A program made the translations under genes and the position numbers. Source: Typhlomys cinereus (lineage: Eukaryota; Chordata; Mammalia; Rodentia; Platacanthomyidae). Taken from it: 64,000 nucleotides of DNA. This document shows, in pieces, positions 1-61,274 of this stretch (positions are counted from its first letter, which is position 1; every line of letters starts with the position of its first letter). The stretch spans positions 6,284,396 to 6,348,395 of the forward strand of contig JALPQD010000016.1 of the NCBI GenBank assembly GCA_023101885.1. Reading direction: 5' to 3'. The notes beneath the pieces are model-generated. The model saw only the letters and a program-made list of their open reading frames with translations, was not told where the DNA came from and did no database searches.

Positions 1-689
1 TGGCTATATATTTTATTAGAATATTCAGGAAGGTACTTTGCATGTATGTCATTTTATCAAGGATTTTGTTGTTCCTTTGGGTCTCACTCTAGCCCAGATT
101 GGCCTCAAACTAGAGGCCATTCTCCTGCTTAAGCCTCGTAAGTGTGAACCACCACACCCAACAAGGATCTTTCTCTTTCCTTCTTCTTTATTCTTTCCTT
201 TCCTTTCATTCTTTCTTTATTGGAATAATCTTTTCCTTCCAAAGACAGGACTGAATTCCAAGGTTCAAGTCATTCTATAAGGCATGGCACAGGGCCTGAG
301 AACCAGTTTCAAGATTCCCCCTCCCCCAAGGACCAAACAAACTATAAATCACGTGGGGTAACTGACCCATGTAATCCTAATGGATGTAGAAAATGAATTC
401 CTAAAAATATAAACATGCAGCTAATACAACTGAATTGTAATTTTTAAGCTCACTATTCAGTGACTTCATCAACTTCAGGGAATTGAATCTAAAAACATGC
501 TACCACACAAAAAGGGAAGGGAAGGGAAGGAAAGGGAAGGGAAGGGCAGTACCCAATGGCCCAGACCATCAGATGCCAGACTGTCTCTTACTCTATGGCC
601 CTCAACCCTGGGCAAGGAAACAGAACTGTACAAGATTTGTACCAGTACACTAAAGTTAGTAATCCCCTAGGACTATTCAAACAATCAGA
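1..689. other. Intergenic DNA downstream of NUDT21
   Basis: No exon was recognised. It holds a diverged minus-strand B1-like fragment at about 62-165 (resembling the antisense of a B1 tail region) and a (GGGAA)n tract at about 512-546. In other mammals AMFR is the next gene on this side; none of its coding sequence was recognised here. Confidence 0.6.
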
Positions 690-709
690 GTCATGCTATC
701 GTAAATGCT

Positions 710-715
710 TTTATT
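710..715 (-). terminator. NUDT21: Probable distal NUDT21 poly(A) signal AATAAA
   Basis: The complement reads CAATAAAAGC. UGUA elements lie upstream on the transcript strand as complements of 767-770, 804-807, 842-845, 857-860 and 863-866. Cleavage is expected about 15-25 bases further on, near 690. Confidence 0.7.
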
Positions 716-1729
716 GAAATGACAACAGAATAAAAAAGGTGACCATTTTAGTCAAAAAACTTGATTTACAAATATAAAATATATCCAAAACTTCACTCTT
801 TTATACATTCCTATAAACAATACCAGAAAAGTTCTGAAAGCTACAATTGTAAATGGTACATGTACACAATACCAAAAGAATAACCAGAAGCTTTTCTGGT
901 TTTGTTTTTCTGGTTTTGTTGGGGATGGAACCCATGGCATTCTACAAGCACTACACCACTGAGCTGCATCTCCTCCCCACCCCCTCTTCTCTATCAAAGT
1001 TTTTAAATACACTAATCTTTCCCTCAATGAATTTCTCGCTAATTTACAGAACACACCTAACTGGCTTAATCTTGCCATAACAAGTATTTAGTATTTTTTC
1101 TCAGAATATGCTTAGTAAATATGAACAGATATTAGGATGAACTTTATGACAAATCAAATTACAACACTGTTTTCTCATCTCACATTTAAACAATGGCAAA
1201 CTGGCTAAAGTGAGTCCAGTTTAAATCAAAGAAGTGATATAAAACAAGATATAAAGGAAAACTAAATTCTGCAGTACAAAGCTGGCTAAGTGGTCTTTGG
1301 CAACTTAACACAAAACTGAAAATTCTCTGAAGCTTGTCTTAGCAATCCCTACTTACTGTTCCAAACAATACGAGTCAGTCAATGTTTTAAGTTAGGAGAA
1401 TCAGATATGGAGAAGTTACTCTAAACACTTCAAGTAACTGAGCAGGTACTTTAAAAATTTAGTCATAAATGCTCTAATTGAGGAATGTTCAAAGGAATGG
1501 GGACATTACAGCATAGACTCATTTAGGTCCACAACGTAATTTAAAAAAAAAAGTCTCTGCCTTCTTGTACATCTCCTTACTGAGAGTCACCTGCTTAACT
1601 CTAAAAGATGTACTAATCACTACGGGAGTGCCTACCTAGAATGTGCTAACAACGTACCTCCTTCCTCTTTAGGTCTGAAGGCAGAAAAGTCAGTCATAGT
1701 CCTAAACCTTGGAATAAAAGTCAAGTTTG

Positions 1730-1980
1730 GGGGGCTGGAGAGGTGGCTCAGGGGTTACGCCTCTGCCTTGCAGGCAGAAGGTCCTGAGTTCAGATCCTAG
1801 ACCCCACTTATAGATGCCAGGCGGAAGCCAGGGCGGCCTGCGTTTCTGGTCCTGGTAGGGCGGAGCCTGTGAATCCCGGGGCAGAGTAAACAAGGAGGTG
1901 GAGGCGGTCCATGGTGGTTCCCGAATTCACCCGTGGTTCTACACACATGCACACACACATACACACAATTGAATAAAAAA
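1730..1980 (+). repeat. Young tRNA-derived SINE (subfamily A) in the NUDT21 3' UTR
   Basis: A full-length copy with a tRNA-like head (ggctggagaggtggctcagg; B box near gagttcagatcc), a CA-rich end, gaataaa and a poly(A) tail. It is bounded by a perfect 14-bp target duplication, aaaagtcaagtttg, at 1716-1729 and 1981-1994. It is antisense to NUDT21. Confidence 0.93.
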
Positions 1981-4270
1981 AAAAGTCAAGTTTGATTACA
2001 AGAACAGCTAGGCCTGTGAACAAGAGAGATTACACCCAAAATGAAAACCATTATCTAAGTTGAAGAAGTTACACCCTGGATAGAACATCTTTCAGAAACC
2101 ATGAGTAGTCACCTTCAAAGATGACATTTAATAGACTATCCTGCGCAACTAGGGGAAACCACATCTGGGCAGAATGGCTTATTATGCCTAACTCTTGCCC
2201 ATACTCTAAATGCCTTCTCTAAACCTAAAGCTCTCATCAAATACTAAACCACCTTGTAAGTTCCTCTTCCCTGTGCACACTGATTATCTCCTTTTTGACA
2301 GAGAGAGAGAGATTAGCTAGTACAGCAGAGCGCCAAAATCACATCATTTAAGAGAATTATAAACTGTTTCTGGCCTGTTGAATTTGAAGGATCTCTACAA
2401 TATTACTTTAATAGAATCTTTAAATATTTAAATAACTGAATACTAGTTACAAGGTAAGACAAAAGTATAAAAAATGAAAGTCTTCCAAATAAGCAGTCAA
2501 TTACACAAATTAATGTCAGAATAATAGTATCATTTAAGTGTTAAATACCACATGTTCTTTACTTAGGATAAAATTTTTCACTTTTCTCCAAGGGATATGT
2601 ATATGTCAATCCTAAATGACTCAAACAATTGGGTAAACATTGTCGCTTTATCTCTTTAAATACTTCCTAATACCATTTAGTAGTCTGTGTATACTACTGG
2701 CATCACTGAGCAATGGACAAAGGCTTTCACTTGTAGACATCTCTATTAATTCTTTCAAGTTAAACTCTAACTGTAAAACTATGCTAAATTAGAAAAATGC
2801 TAATATAAATCAGAGGGCAGAAGTGTTGGCCCCTGAGGGAAGAGAACTATTCAAAGAACTAGTGGTTTTTTTTTTCTAAGGAGATCAATTACCCTTCTTG
2901 GTCATAGAAATTGGCACTTACTAGCTACTTTGAAGCACCGCTTCACATCCACATGTTGGTCTGACCTGACTGACTGACTAACTTGAATCCATGTAATTCT
3001 TCAGATACTTTTGGTCTGATTGACTCAAGTGTAAATAGAGAATATAATGACATTTGACATCACCCAAAACTCAGGAGACAAGTCTTGTGAGGGGCACCAC
3101 AAAAATGCAAGATCAAGCTTAATTCTGCTTATTGAAAACGTAACCAACTTACTGTATCTTGTAGGAATTCTTTATATTAAGCCTGCAGCCAACAAGTATG
3201 TAATAGAATATTTTGACCAATTATGACACAGCCAAGAAAGTCTTGACTTCATTCCCCATACTTCTATCCTAGTTTGAAGGTGTTTGTTCTAAGTTTTAAA
3301 ATTCAGAATTTTTCTCGGGATGACTTTCCACATTGAGTTCAGTTGATTCCAATTATTTTCTCAGGCCTGGAACTCTGGATCCTCTATCAGTCTACGGCAT
3401 GCGGGGATTATAATGTACCATCACACCCAGCCCATCCCAAAATATTTTGCAAAGCCTTTGTTACTTGCTAAAACTGAAGATTTCTTTCACTATATATGAA
3501 ATCTTGGGCTGAGATATCACTGCAGTCTAAGAATTCAAAACCTAATAATCAACATTAACCCCCTATTACCAGAAGCAAAATATTCTAAATAAGCTATAAA
3601 GGACCTCTTTTTAGACCTAGTCTCAGAATTTTGCAGCTTTCCTGTTTTTAATGGTTTCCCAAGTTTAAGGTTTTCTACTTGTTAACTAAGGCTGAAATGG
3701 TTATAAAATATACAGGTGATTTAATATCCTGGAGAATTTTTATAACAACTCAATATAGAGGATAAAATTTGATATAGGTATCAGAGTTGCAGCCTGGACC
3801 TAGTCAGGTAAATGTAGTTCTCCAAAGCAATGGAAGATCTCTCAGAAGTATCTGTAAAAGTCTTAAGAGTATGTCCCTAAAAACAATACTGGAACAAGAA
3901 GACAACTGGCCTAAAGAATCACTGTGTCTTAACATGAACCAGACTAAAATAAAAGGGGAGGGGCGACTTCATAAGATTTTTCAGAGTTTAATAAGAAATT
4001 AAAAAACAAATAGAAAGTTCACTTTTTTTTAATGTTGTACAAAAAAAAGTATGAGTAGAACCAAATGTTAATAAACATCACATTTGTTTACACCACTATC
4101 TAGTTCTTCATATTAATTTTACTATTCAAACAGGAAAGAGATGTATCAATTTAGGGACTGGGAACAGGAGAAAACTGAAAATAAAAACACTTTTCCACAT
4201 TTATTTTTCTATGCTGTGTACAGCTGTGCTCACAGAGACGGCTTCTTTTACTTCTCTTCCATGCAGGAAT

Positions 4271-22278
<18,008 letters not shown>

Positions 22279-22675
22279 GCTGACAACCTCACGACTGGTA
22301 GCGAGCGAGCGGAAAGCGGGGGGCAGGGGAGACGTCCCCCGAGCGGGCAGCGGTTATCTACGACCCGCTCAGCAGCCGCCGCCCGCCATTAACAGCCGAG
22401 AGCGAGAGGAGGCGGACGCACGCCGGAAGTGAGCCCGGACCCTTGGCGGCCGGAAGTGGAGGGGCGGGGCATTACGCTAGGCCAATCGCCAGCGGGATGG
22501 GCACAGTGTCTTGCGTTTCCATTAGCTTTTCAGGTGTAGGTCCCGCCTCCGCACACTTTGGCCATCTCTCATTGGGCAGCGCTGGATTCGAGACAGGTAG
22601 CACTTTGGGAGTTGTAGTTTCTGCGAGGAGCTAGCGACTCGACCGGCGCGGCGTGTCTCTGTACCTAGTGAGAAG
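22279..22675. promoter_or_regulatory. Bidirectional CpG-island promoter of NUDT21 and OGFOD1
   Basis: Only 397 bp separate the two divergent ATG codons. The sequence is rich in G, C and CpG and has no TATA box. Visible motifs are ETS-type ccggaagt at 22423-22430 and 22450-22457, a GC box ggggcggggc at 22461-22470, CCAAT at 22482-22486, an inverted CCAAT at 22571-22575, and a ZNF143/THAP11-like site at 22604-22620 (complement contains actacaactccca). The GC-rich zone extends through both first exons, roughly 22060-22900. Motif calls are by eye. Confidence 0.88.
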
Positions 22676-44496
<21,821 letters not shown>

Positions 44497-44579
44497 CAGA
44501 ATTATTATGAGTAAGCACAGAATGTACCAGAAAAATCTGTGGCGGGAAGGAGGGCTGCATGTCGCCTGACCGTCCTTGC

Positions 44580-45003
44580 TGGGCTTGGTGACACACACCT
44601 GGAACCCTGGCTCTTGGGAGACAGAGGCAGAGGCAGGAAGAGCCCAGCTTGCCAGTCAGCCTAGGCTACATAGTGAGACCCCATCTCAAAACAAAACAAA
44701 AACTGCTCATGAGAACTCATGATTGTCATCAACCTTGAGCCAAAGCTGTGTACTTATCTCTTGGTTTTTAAGACAAGGAATTATTTTGTTTTGAATTCTT
44801 TCTCTTCTATAATTAACTCAGTGACTTTTTTCACAAACTTTGACATTTTTTTATTACACATACAAAATTTAGCAAGTTAACCTTTTATTATTTCTGTTGT
44901 TTGAGACAGTGTTGTACTATGTAACCTGAGCTGGGCTCAAACTATTGATCCTTCTGCCTCAGCCTCCAAACCCTGGACTTACAGGCATATTTCACCACGC
45001 CCA
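44580..45003. repeat. B1-like SINEs in the OGFOD1 3' UTR
   Basis: One copy in plus orientation (about 44580-44700, ending in caaaacaaaac) and one in minus orientation (about 44885-45003). Other diverged B1-like pieces lie near 6725-6825, 7083-7190, 15345-15460, 32760-32905, 43780-43910, 46115-46275, 46555-46655, 58000-58105, 60947-61030, 61366-61490 and 62165-62300. Confidence 0.75.
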
Positions 45004-45911
45004 GCAGCTTAACCATTTTTGTATGTATAGTTCAGCAGCATGGAGAACATTCACAACGTGCAACATCACCACCATCTATTTCTAAATTTTTTCCATCGTC
45101 CCACAATGAAACCCTGCATCCATCAGACAGTAATTCCCTGTTCTGTCTTGTCCCTGCTCTCTACCATTATCTTAATCCGTCAGTTCGACTGTTCACATTC
45201 CTCGTAGTAGTAGATTCATACAGTGTTTGTCCTTGGTGATTCACTTATTTCACTTATTTCCTTAAGGCTCATCAGTTTCCAGTGAGTTTTTTTTTCTTTT
45301 TTTTACTAAGTGATTGTGCACTGTCTCCCAGTTACACTGGTGTAAAAACTACTGAGCCCTCATGCAGCTCATGATGGGCCTAAGTTCCTTGATGACTCTC
45401 AGGACTAGCAGAATTAGATGGGTAGTGTCGTCCCCTTGGAAATGGTCTGACTGAAAACTGTAGCCCTGAGAATCTTGGTGATAGGACAGGCTGCTGCTTA
45501 CCCTTTCATGTGCAAGCCTCTGCTGCTTCCAAGCTGGAACTGTGCTTCCCAAATGCTGTAGAGTCTTCTATGGAAGCTATAGAACTAGTTGCCTTTTCTT
45601 TTGTCTTGAAAGACCCAGCGTAAAATGCCACACCGGATTGCCAAGAGGCCATCCATCTGGTTCCGTTCTTTTCCTTGAGCTGCTCCAAAGGACTGTGTCA
45701 CAGCTTGTGTAACAGGGGGTATTCGGTGAGGATGAAAAACACTGTCTTCATACCATCCTTTACTGTCTTCCTGTTCTTTCTTTCTATCCTTGTCTATCCT
45801 GCAGCTTTTAGTGTGCATTTGACTAATGGAAAAAACACTGGATCTTTGAACTTCTTGATCACTCTTTCTTCTTATACTTCAAGTACTAATTCTCTTCTAG
45901 AGTTGCATTTA

Positions 45912-45917
45912 AATAAA
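45912..45917 (+). terminator. OGFOD1: Candidate proximal OGFOD1 poly(A) signal AATAAA
   Basis: It lies 1.4 kb after the stop and is followed within about 40-60 bases by a GT-rich stretch. The 3' UTR up to it contains a B1-like SINE (44580-44700), an antisense B1-like copy (44890-45003) and an old L1-like fragment (about 45020-45290). Confidence 0.5.
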
Positions 45918-46799
45918 TGAGTTTCACTGTCTGCTAGGTAGGTGGCTTTAAGTGGCTTCAGTTTGTTTTTGTTTTTGTTTTTTTAAGTATAAAACCCAAT
46001 CACTAAAATATTTACTATATATTCCTATTATGTGAATGTTTACAAATTTTACATGTTATTAGTCATAAAACAAATAGCTTTTAATTAATAGCATAAGGAT
46101 ATCCAGCCCTTTATCAGCCCTAAGTGATGGTACACATCTGTAATTCTGTCACTTGAGATGTGGAGGCATGACCAGCAGTTCATAGCTGTCCTTGGCTACT
46201 TTGCAAATTTGAGGCTAGTCTGGGCTACATGGGAGACCCTATCTCCAAACAAGCAAACTGATTAAACAAAAAAGACTATCCAAACCAAGTTCCAGTATTG
46301 TCTTCTTCCCATACCCACAGGATGATGTGTTTTTTTATATCCATATTACTTTGTGCTACAAATTTTTGAACTATACTGTAGCTACCCAAGTGGGATTACA
46401 TATTTTTTGCTGCTAATGGTTAATTGACACCTTTTTGGAATTGCTGAGACAGAAGATCGTGTTGCTACTACCATTTACTTGCTTTTGTTGGTTTTGTTTT
46501 TTCAGTGCTAAGAATCAAACCCAAGACCTTGCTGAACCTCCAGCACCACTTTATGACCATGTAGCTCAGGCTGACCTTGAACTCAAGTTCCTCCTGCTTT
46601 AGCCTCCCAAGTTCTGGGATTACAGAAATGCACTACCACACCAGCCTCACTTGCTTTTTGATGTGTTTTCATGAGTGAAGGAAAAAATAGGTTAGTTAAC
46701 ATCTGTCAGTGGCTTAATTCCGGGAAGACCCAGGGAAAAGGGATAGTGAAACTGTCACACATGTGTCAAGCTTAAAAAAGTTTGAGACTCTTAGAGGTT

Positions 46800-47700
46800 T
46801 TAAATTTTTTTCCTAGTTTTACAAGCATATTGAGTCTTTATTCTTGTTTCTCTTCATCCCTCCCCATCTCCTTCTCTTCCCTTCATCAATCCATCCTACT
46901 CCTTCTCACCCTCCTGCCTGACCACTTCTATGGACCCCAGGGTTCCTTCTGGCTTATCTACTCTTGTGGGGGTTCAGACCTCTGTGGCATACCAAGTTGC
47001 CCCTCTTTGGGGCCACTGATAGGCATTTCCTTTCACTCATCCAGCCCTAGTTCCTATAATTTCCACTGTACTTCTCTCTCTTGAGTTCCTTGATAGTCTA
47101 TGAGGGCATGTTGATATGTCGGTCATTATATTCCCATCTTTTGGTTCTTACACTCTTATTGCCCCCCTCTTCCTCAAGGGTCTGTAAGCTTTAAGATGAT
47201 GAGAGATTAGGTTGGCCTTATTCTGGGAAAGCATTGCTGGGTTGCTAGTATGCTGCATTATGGCTGGCCATTGTTGTCCACTTCACTGCTCTTCTACTGG
47301 CCTAGGCTGCAGACTCTTATGGTCTTAACACCATCTAAGACCACCCAACTATTGCAGTTCTAGAGACCTGAGTAAATCTTAGCCTATCTATGTGTGCAAA
47401 TGTGCTTATTAGTTTTTCCTTTATCTCCCTGAGTTGTGGTTCCAGGAGAGAAAATCCCAAAGGGCCCAACTGTGATGTTGCTGGCAGTTACAGCCTCCAG
47501 GCAGCACCTTTGGCCTGTGGATGATGACATAACCTGAAGGTTGTTTGTCCATGAATATAGTAACTGAGTTTGTCCCAGTTGTCATGTTATGTTCAATCGA
47601 AGATCCATGGCCTCTTTGACAATGGGCCCCTAAGACTGCAATGGAGCCGAGCTTCCTATAAGTTGGTGAGGCAGCCTCTAGTACAAATCATTGCTCACCT
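46800..47700. repeat. Repeat-like segment downstream of OGFOD1
   Basis: A pyrimidine-rich start and long non-coding text resembling an old rodent LINE-derived repeat. It lies between the two candidate OGFOD1 poly(A) signals, which slightly favours the proximal one. Confidence 0.4.
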
Positions 47701-48156
47701 CTGTGGGAAGCTGCCAATTGTATGAAAGCACAGCGTGCACAATTGTGAACAGTACAGAATACTTGATGAAGGTCACTGGTTTATGTAATGACACTTTTTG
47801 TTAGAGTGTCCTCTATTAAAAAGGAGTTACTCTAATATGCACAATCTCAGGCAGGTCCTTCAGAAGGTATTCCAGAAAAAGCACTATTATTGTAGATGAT
47901 AGTTCAAGCATGTCGCTGTCGCTAAAGATTTTACAGTGGGAAAAAATGAGAAGGTGAAAGGCGGTGATGATGATAATCATCATCAGTGTGTACGCCTAGG
48001 CCAATGCATGTGTTTGTGTCTTAGCTTATAAAATGAAGATAAAGAAAATATTTTTATGCAGCTATATAATGTATTTTAAGCTACATGTAGTTTATTAGTA
48101 AACTGAAGACGAGTTACCATTTTGACTTGTAAAAGTATACTGTCAAATATTTGCAC

Positions 48157-48162
48157 AATAAA
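48157..48162 (+). terminator. OGFOD1: Candidate distal OGFOD1 poly(A) signal AATAAA
   Basis: The sequence around it (gcacaataaacctgtctc) is AU-rich upstream and looks like a gene end. Use of this site would give a 3' UTR of about 3.7 kb spanning several old repeats. I cannot decide between this and the proximal site from sequence. Confidence 0.4.
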
Positions 48163-48329
48163 CCTGTCTCAGCTGTGACACTGCTTCATTCTTGATCTTG
48201 ATTGCTTCCTCAGCCCCAGGACCAATGTCCCTTATTGTTAAATGTCAAGATTAAAACATGGATTTTTTAAATATCTCTTTTAAATATGAACTATGCTGTT
48301 CACCTGTATGATTAATGACATATTTTATT

Positions 48330-48331
48330 TA

Positions 48332-48384
<53 letters not shown>

Positions 48385-48478
48385 CAGAGGACACTGCCCA
48401 AGGGCGACTTCAGTTATCATCCTGGATTGCTCTACCTCCTGGCTTTGCTGTAGAGTTCCCCAGACTCCAATTTCATTT
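48330..48478 (-). repeat. GT tract with truncated SINE fragment
   Basis: (GT)n at 48335-48382, followed by the CA-end half of a subfamily B SINE in minus orientation. The head is missing. Confidence 0.75.
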
Positions 48479-48540
48479 CTCTAAATTCTTAATTGGGAAC
48501 TTCTATTTGCTTTTTTTAAAATTTGTTTATCTACTGATGT

Positions 48541-48901
48541 TTTAAATTTTATTTTTTTATAATATTTTTTATTATTATTTCAGCTCATACAAACTTAATA
48601 GGTACACCAGTTCCCTCCTTCCCTCTTCCTCCCCCCGAACCCCCTGCTCCCCCTCCCCTCACCCCTCCCTCCCCATCCCACCCCCATGCCTCCCACCCCA
48701 ATTCCCAGAGTCCTTTCTTGTGCATGCCTGACTCTCCTCTGGGCCCTCCTCTCCGATGACATACAAGGACCAGTGACATTTCCCTGAACCCTTTCCTGTG
48801 TTCCCCTTAAGCATAGGAACACTACTGTGGCTGTCAATCCCTTGCCTCCAAGGATCTTGGTGCCTTTAGCAGATGCTAGACTTTGTGAGGTCAATAGTGT
48901 G
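48541..48901 (-). repeat. Second copy of the same LINE-1 3' end
   Basis: Closely similar to 7402-7751 along its length, including gaggtcaatag at the 5' truncation point. Both copies therefore start at nearly the same L1 position. No clear target duplication was seen. Confidence 0.83.
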
Positions 48902-48932
48902 TTGGACATTGCACCGGGCATGCAATGTCCAA
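48902..48932. repeat. Perfect 12-bp inverted repeat at the L1 boundary
   Basis: ttggacattgca, a 7-base loop ccgggca, then tgcaatgtccaa. It begins within about 6-10 bases of the 5' end of the L1 copy at 48541. Confidence 0.9.
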
Positions 48933-49867
48933 TTATGATTGCTTTGGCCCTAACTTGTGTGGAGTATCTAAATTTTATTTATTGATTATTTCTTAGACTC
49001 ACAAGTGCTGAGGTTACAGGTATAATCAAAATGGCTGGCTGTGAGCTTTCAATTCTCTTTAGTAAAGAGAGAGATTTTTTTTTTCCCTCAAAGATAGTAA
49101 CTTTATATCTTTTCAGATTGTATAAATAATGTATGCTCATTTTTGAGAAGTTAAAACAATCTGGAAAAATACAAAAGCCAACTGAAATCCTGCCACCCTT
49201 TGACAACCACTGGTGGCTTTGTGATGTATCAGAAGAGGCTAGACAATACTGTTTCCAGTTCCTTGACTGATACAGATACACACAACTAAAGACCCTTGAA
49301 GAGTCTTGTCAAACAGGACTTTGAGGGAGAGAAGAATGGGAAAACAATTAAGTGTGTTTTTTTACAGGATTTTTAAGAATTAAAACAAATCAGGCATGAA
49401 TTTTGAGATGTTACCCCAGCTAAAAGAGCACACCTAAATTTTCTTTAGTGTTAATTTGTTTACACCCACCTTTCAAATTAAAAAAAAGGCACACAAAGTG
49501 AATGTGTACATTTTTGTTTTGCCTATAAAATTAAGATGTCTTATAGAAAAGTACTCCTTCAAAATTTAAATTTAATTAAAATTTTAAGAAAAATACACAC
49601 TAACTTTACATACAAAAACAAAGCTGTACTCTGAAATTCCAGCATTTTAAAGGTATTCACACTCCATATAAACAGAGTACTATTTAGCAGTAGCACTACT
49701 GATTTCAAACAAAAGGACATACTTTTTTCAGATAATGGTTTGTCTTTAGTCTGTACAGTTCACCAACATAATTTTCATTCACCCTGGGTTCACCAGGATC
49801 TGATCCAGAACAAACCAGCCAAGATTTCTGGGGAGAAATCTTTCAGGTACATCACTCCTCACTTCTC

Positions 49868-61274
<11,407 letters not shown>

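Larger units (their letters stand above)
690..4270 (-). other. NUDT21: NUDT21 3' untranslated region (inferred extent)
   Basis: A stretch of about 3.6 kb without coding potential follows the NUDT21 stop and ends at a canonical poly(A) signal at 710-715. A long 3' UTR is known for mammalian NUDT21. Another AATAAA (complement of 4200-4205), 65 bases after the stop, could serve a short isoform. The region contains a young SINE (1730-1980) and an ID-like copy near 905-985. The far end is inferred from the signal, not from transcripts. Confidence 0.7.
48183..49480. other. Interval between the OGFOD1 and BBS2 3' ends
   Basis: No exon was recognised. It contains a (GT)n tract and SINE fragment at 48335-48478, an L1 3' end at 48541-48901, a perfect 12-bp hairpin at 48902-48932 and unassigned AT-rich DNA to about 49480. 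Part of it may belong to the BBS2 3' UTR, since an AATAAA on the minus strand lies at 48974-48983. Confidence 0.6.
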
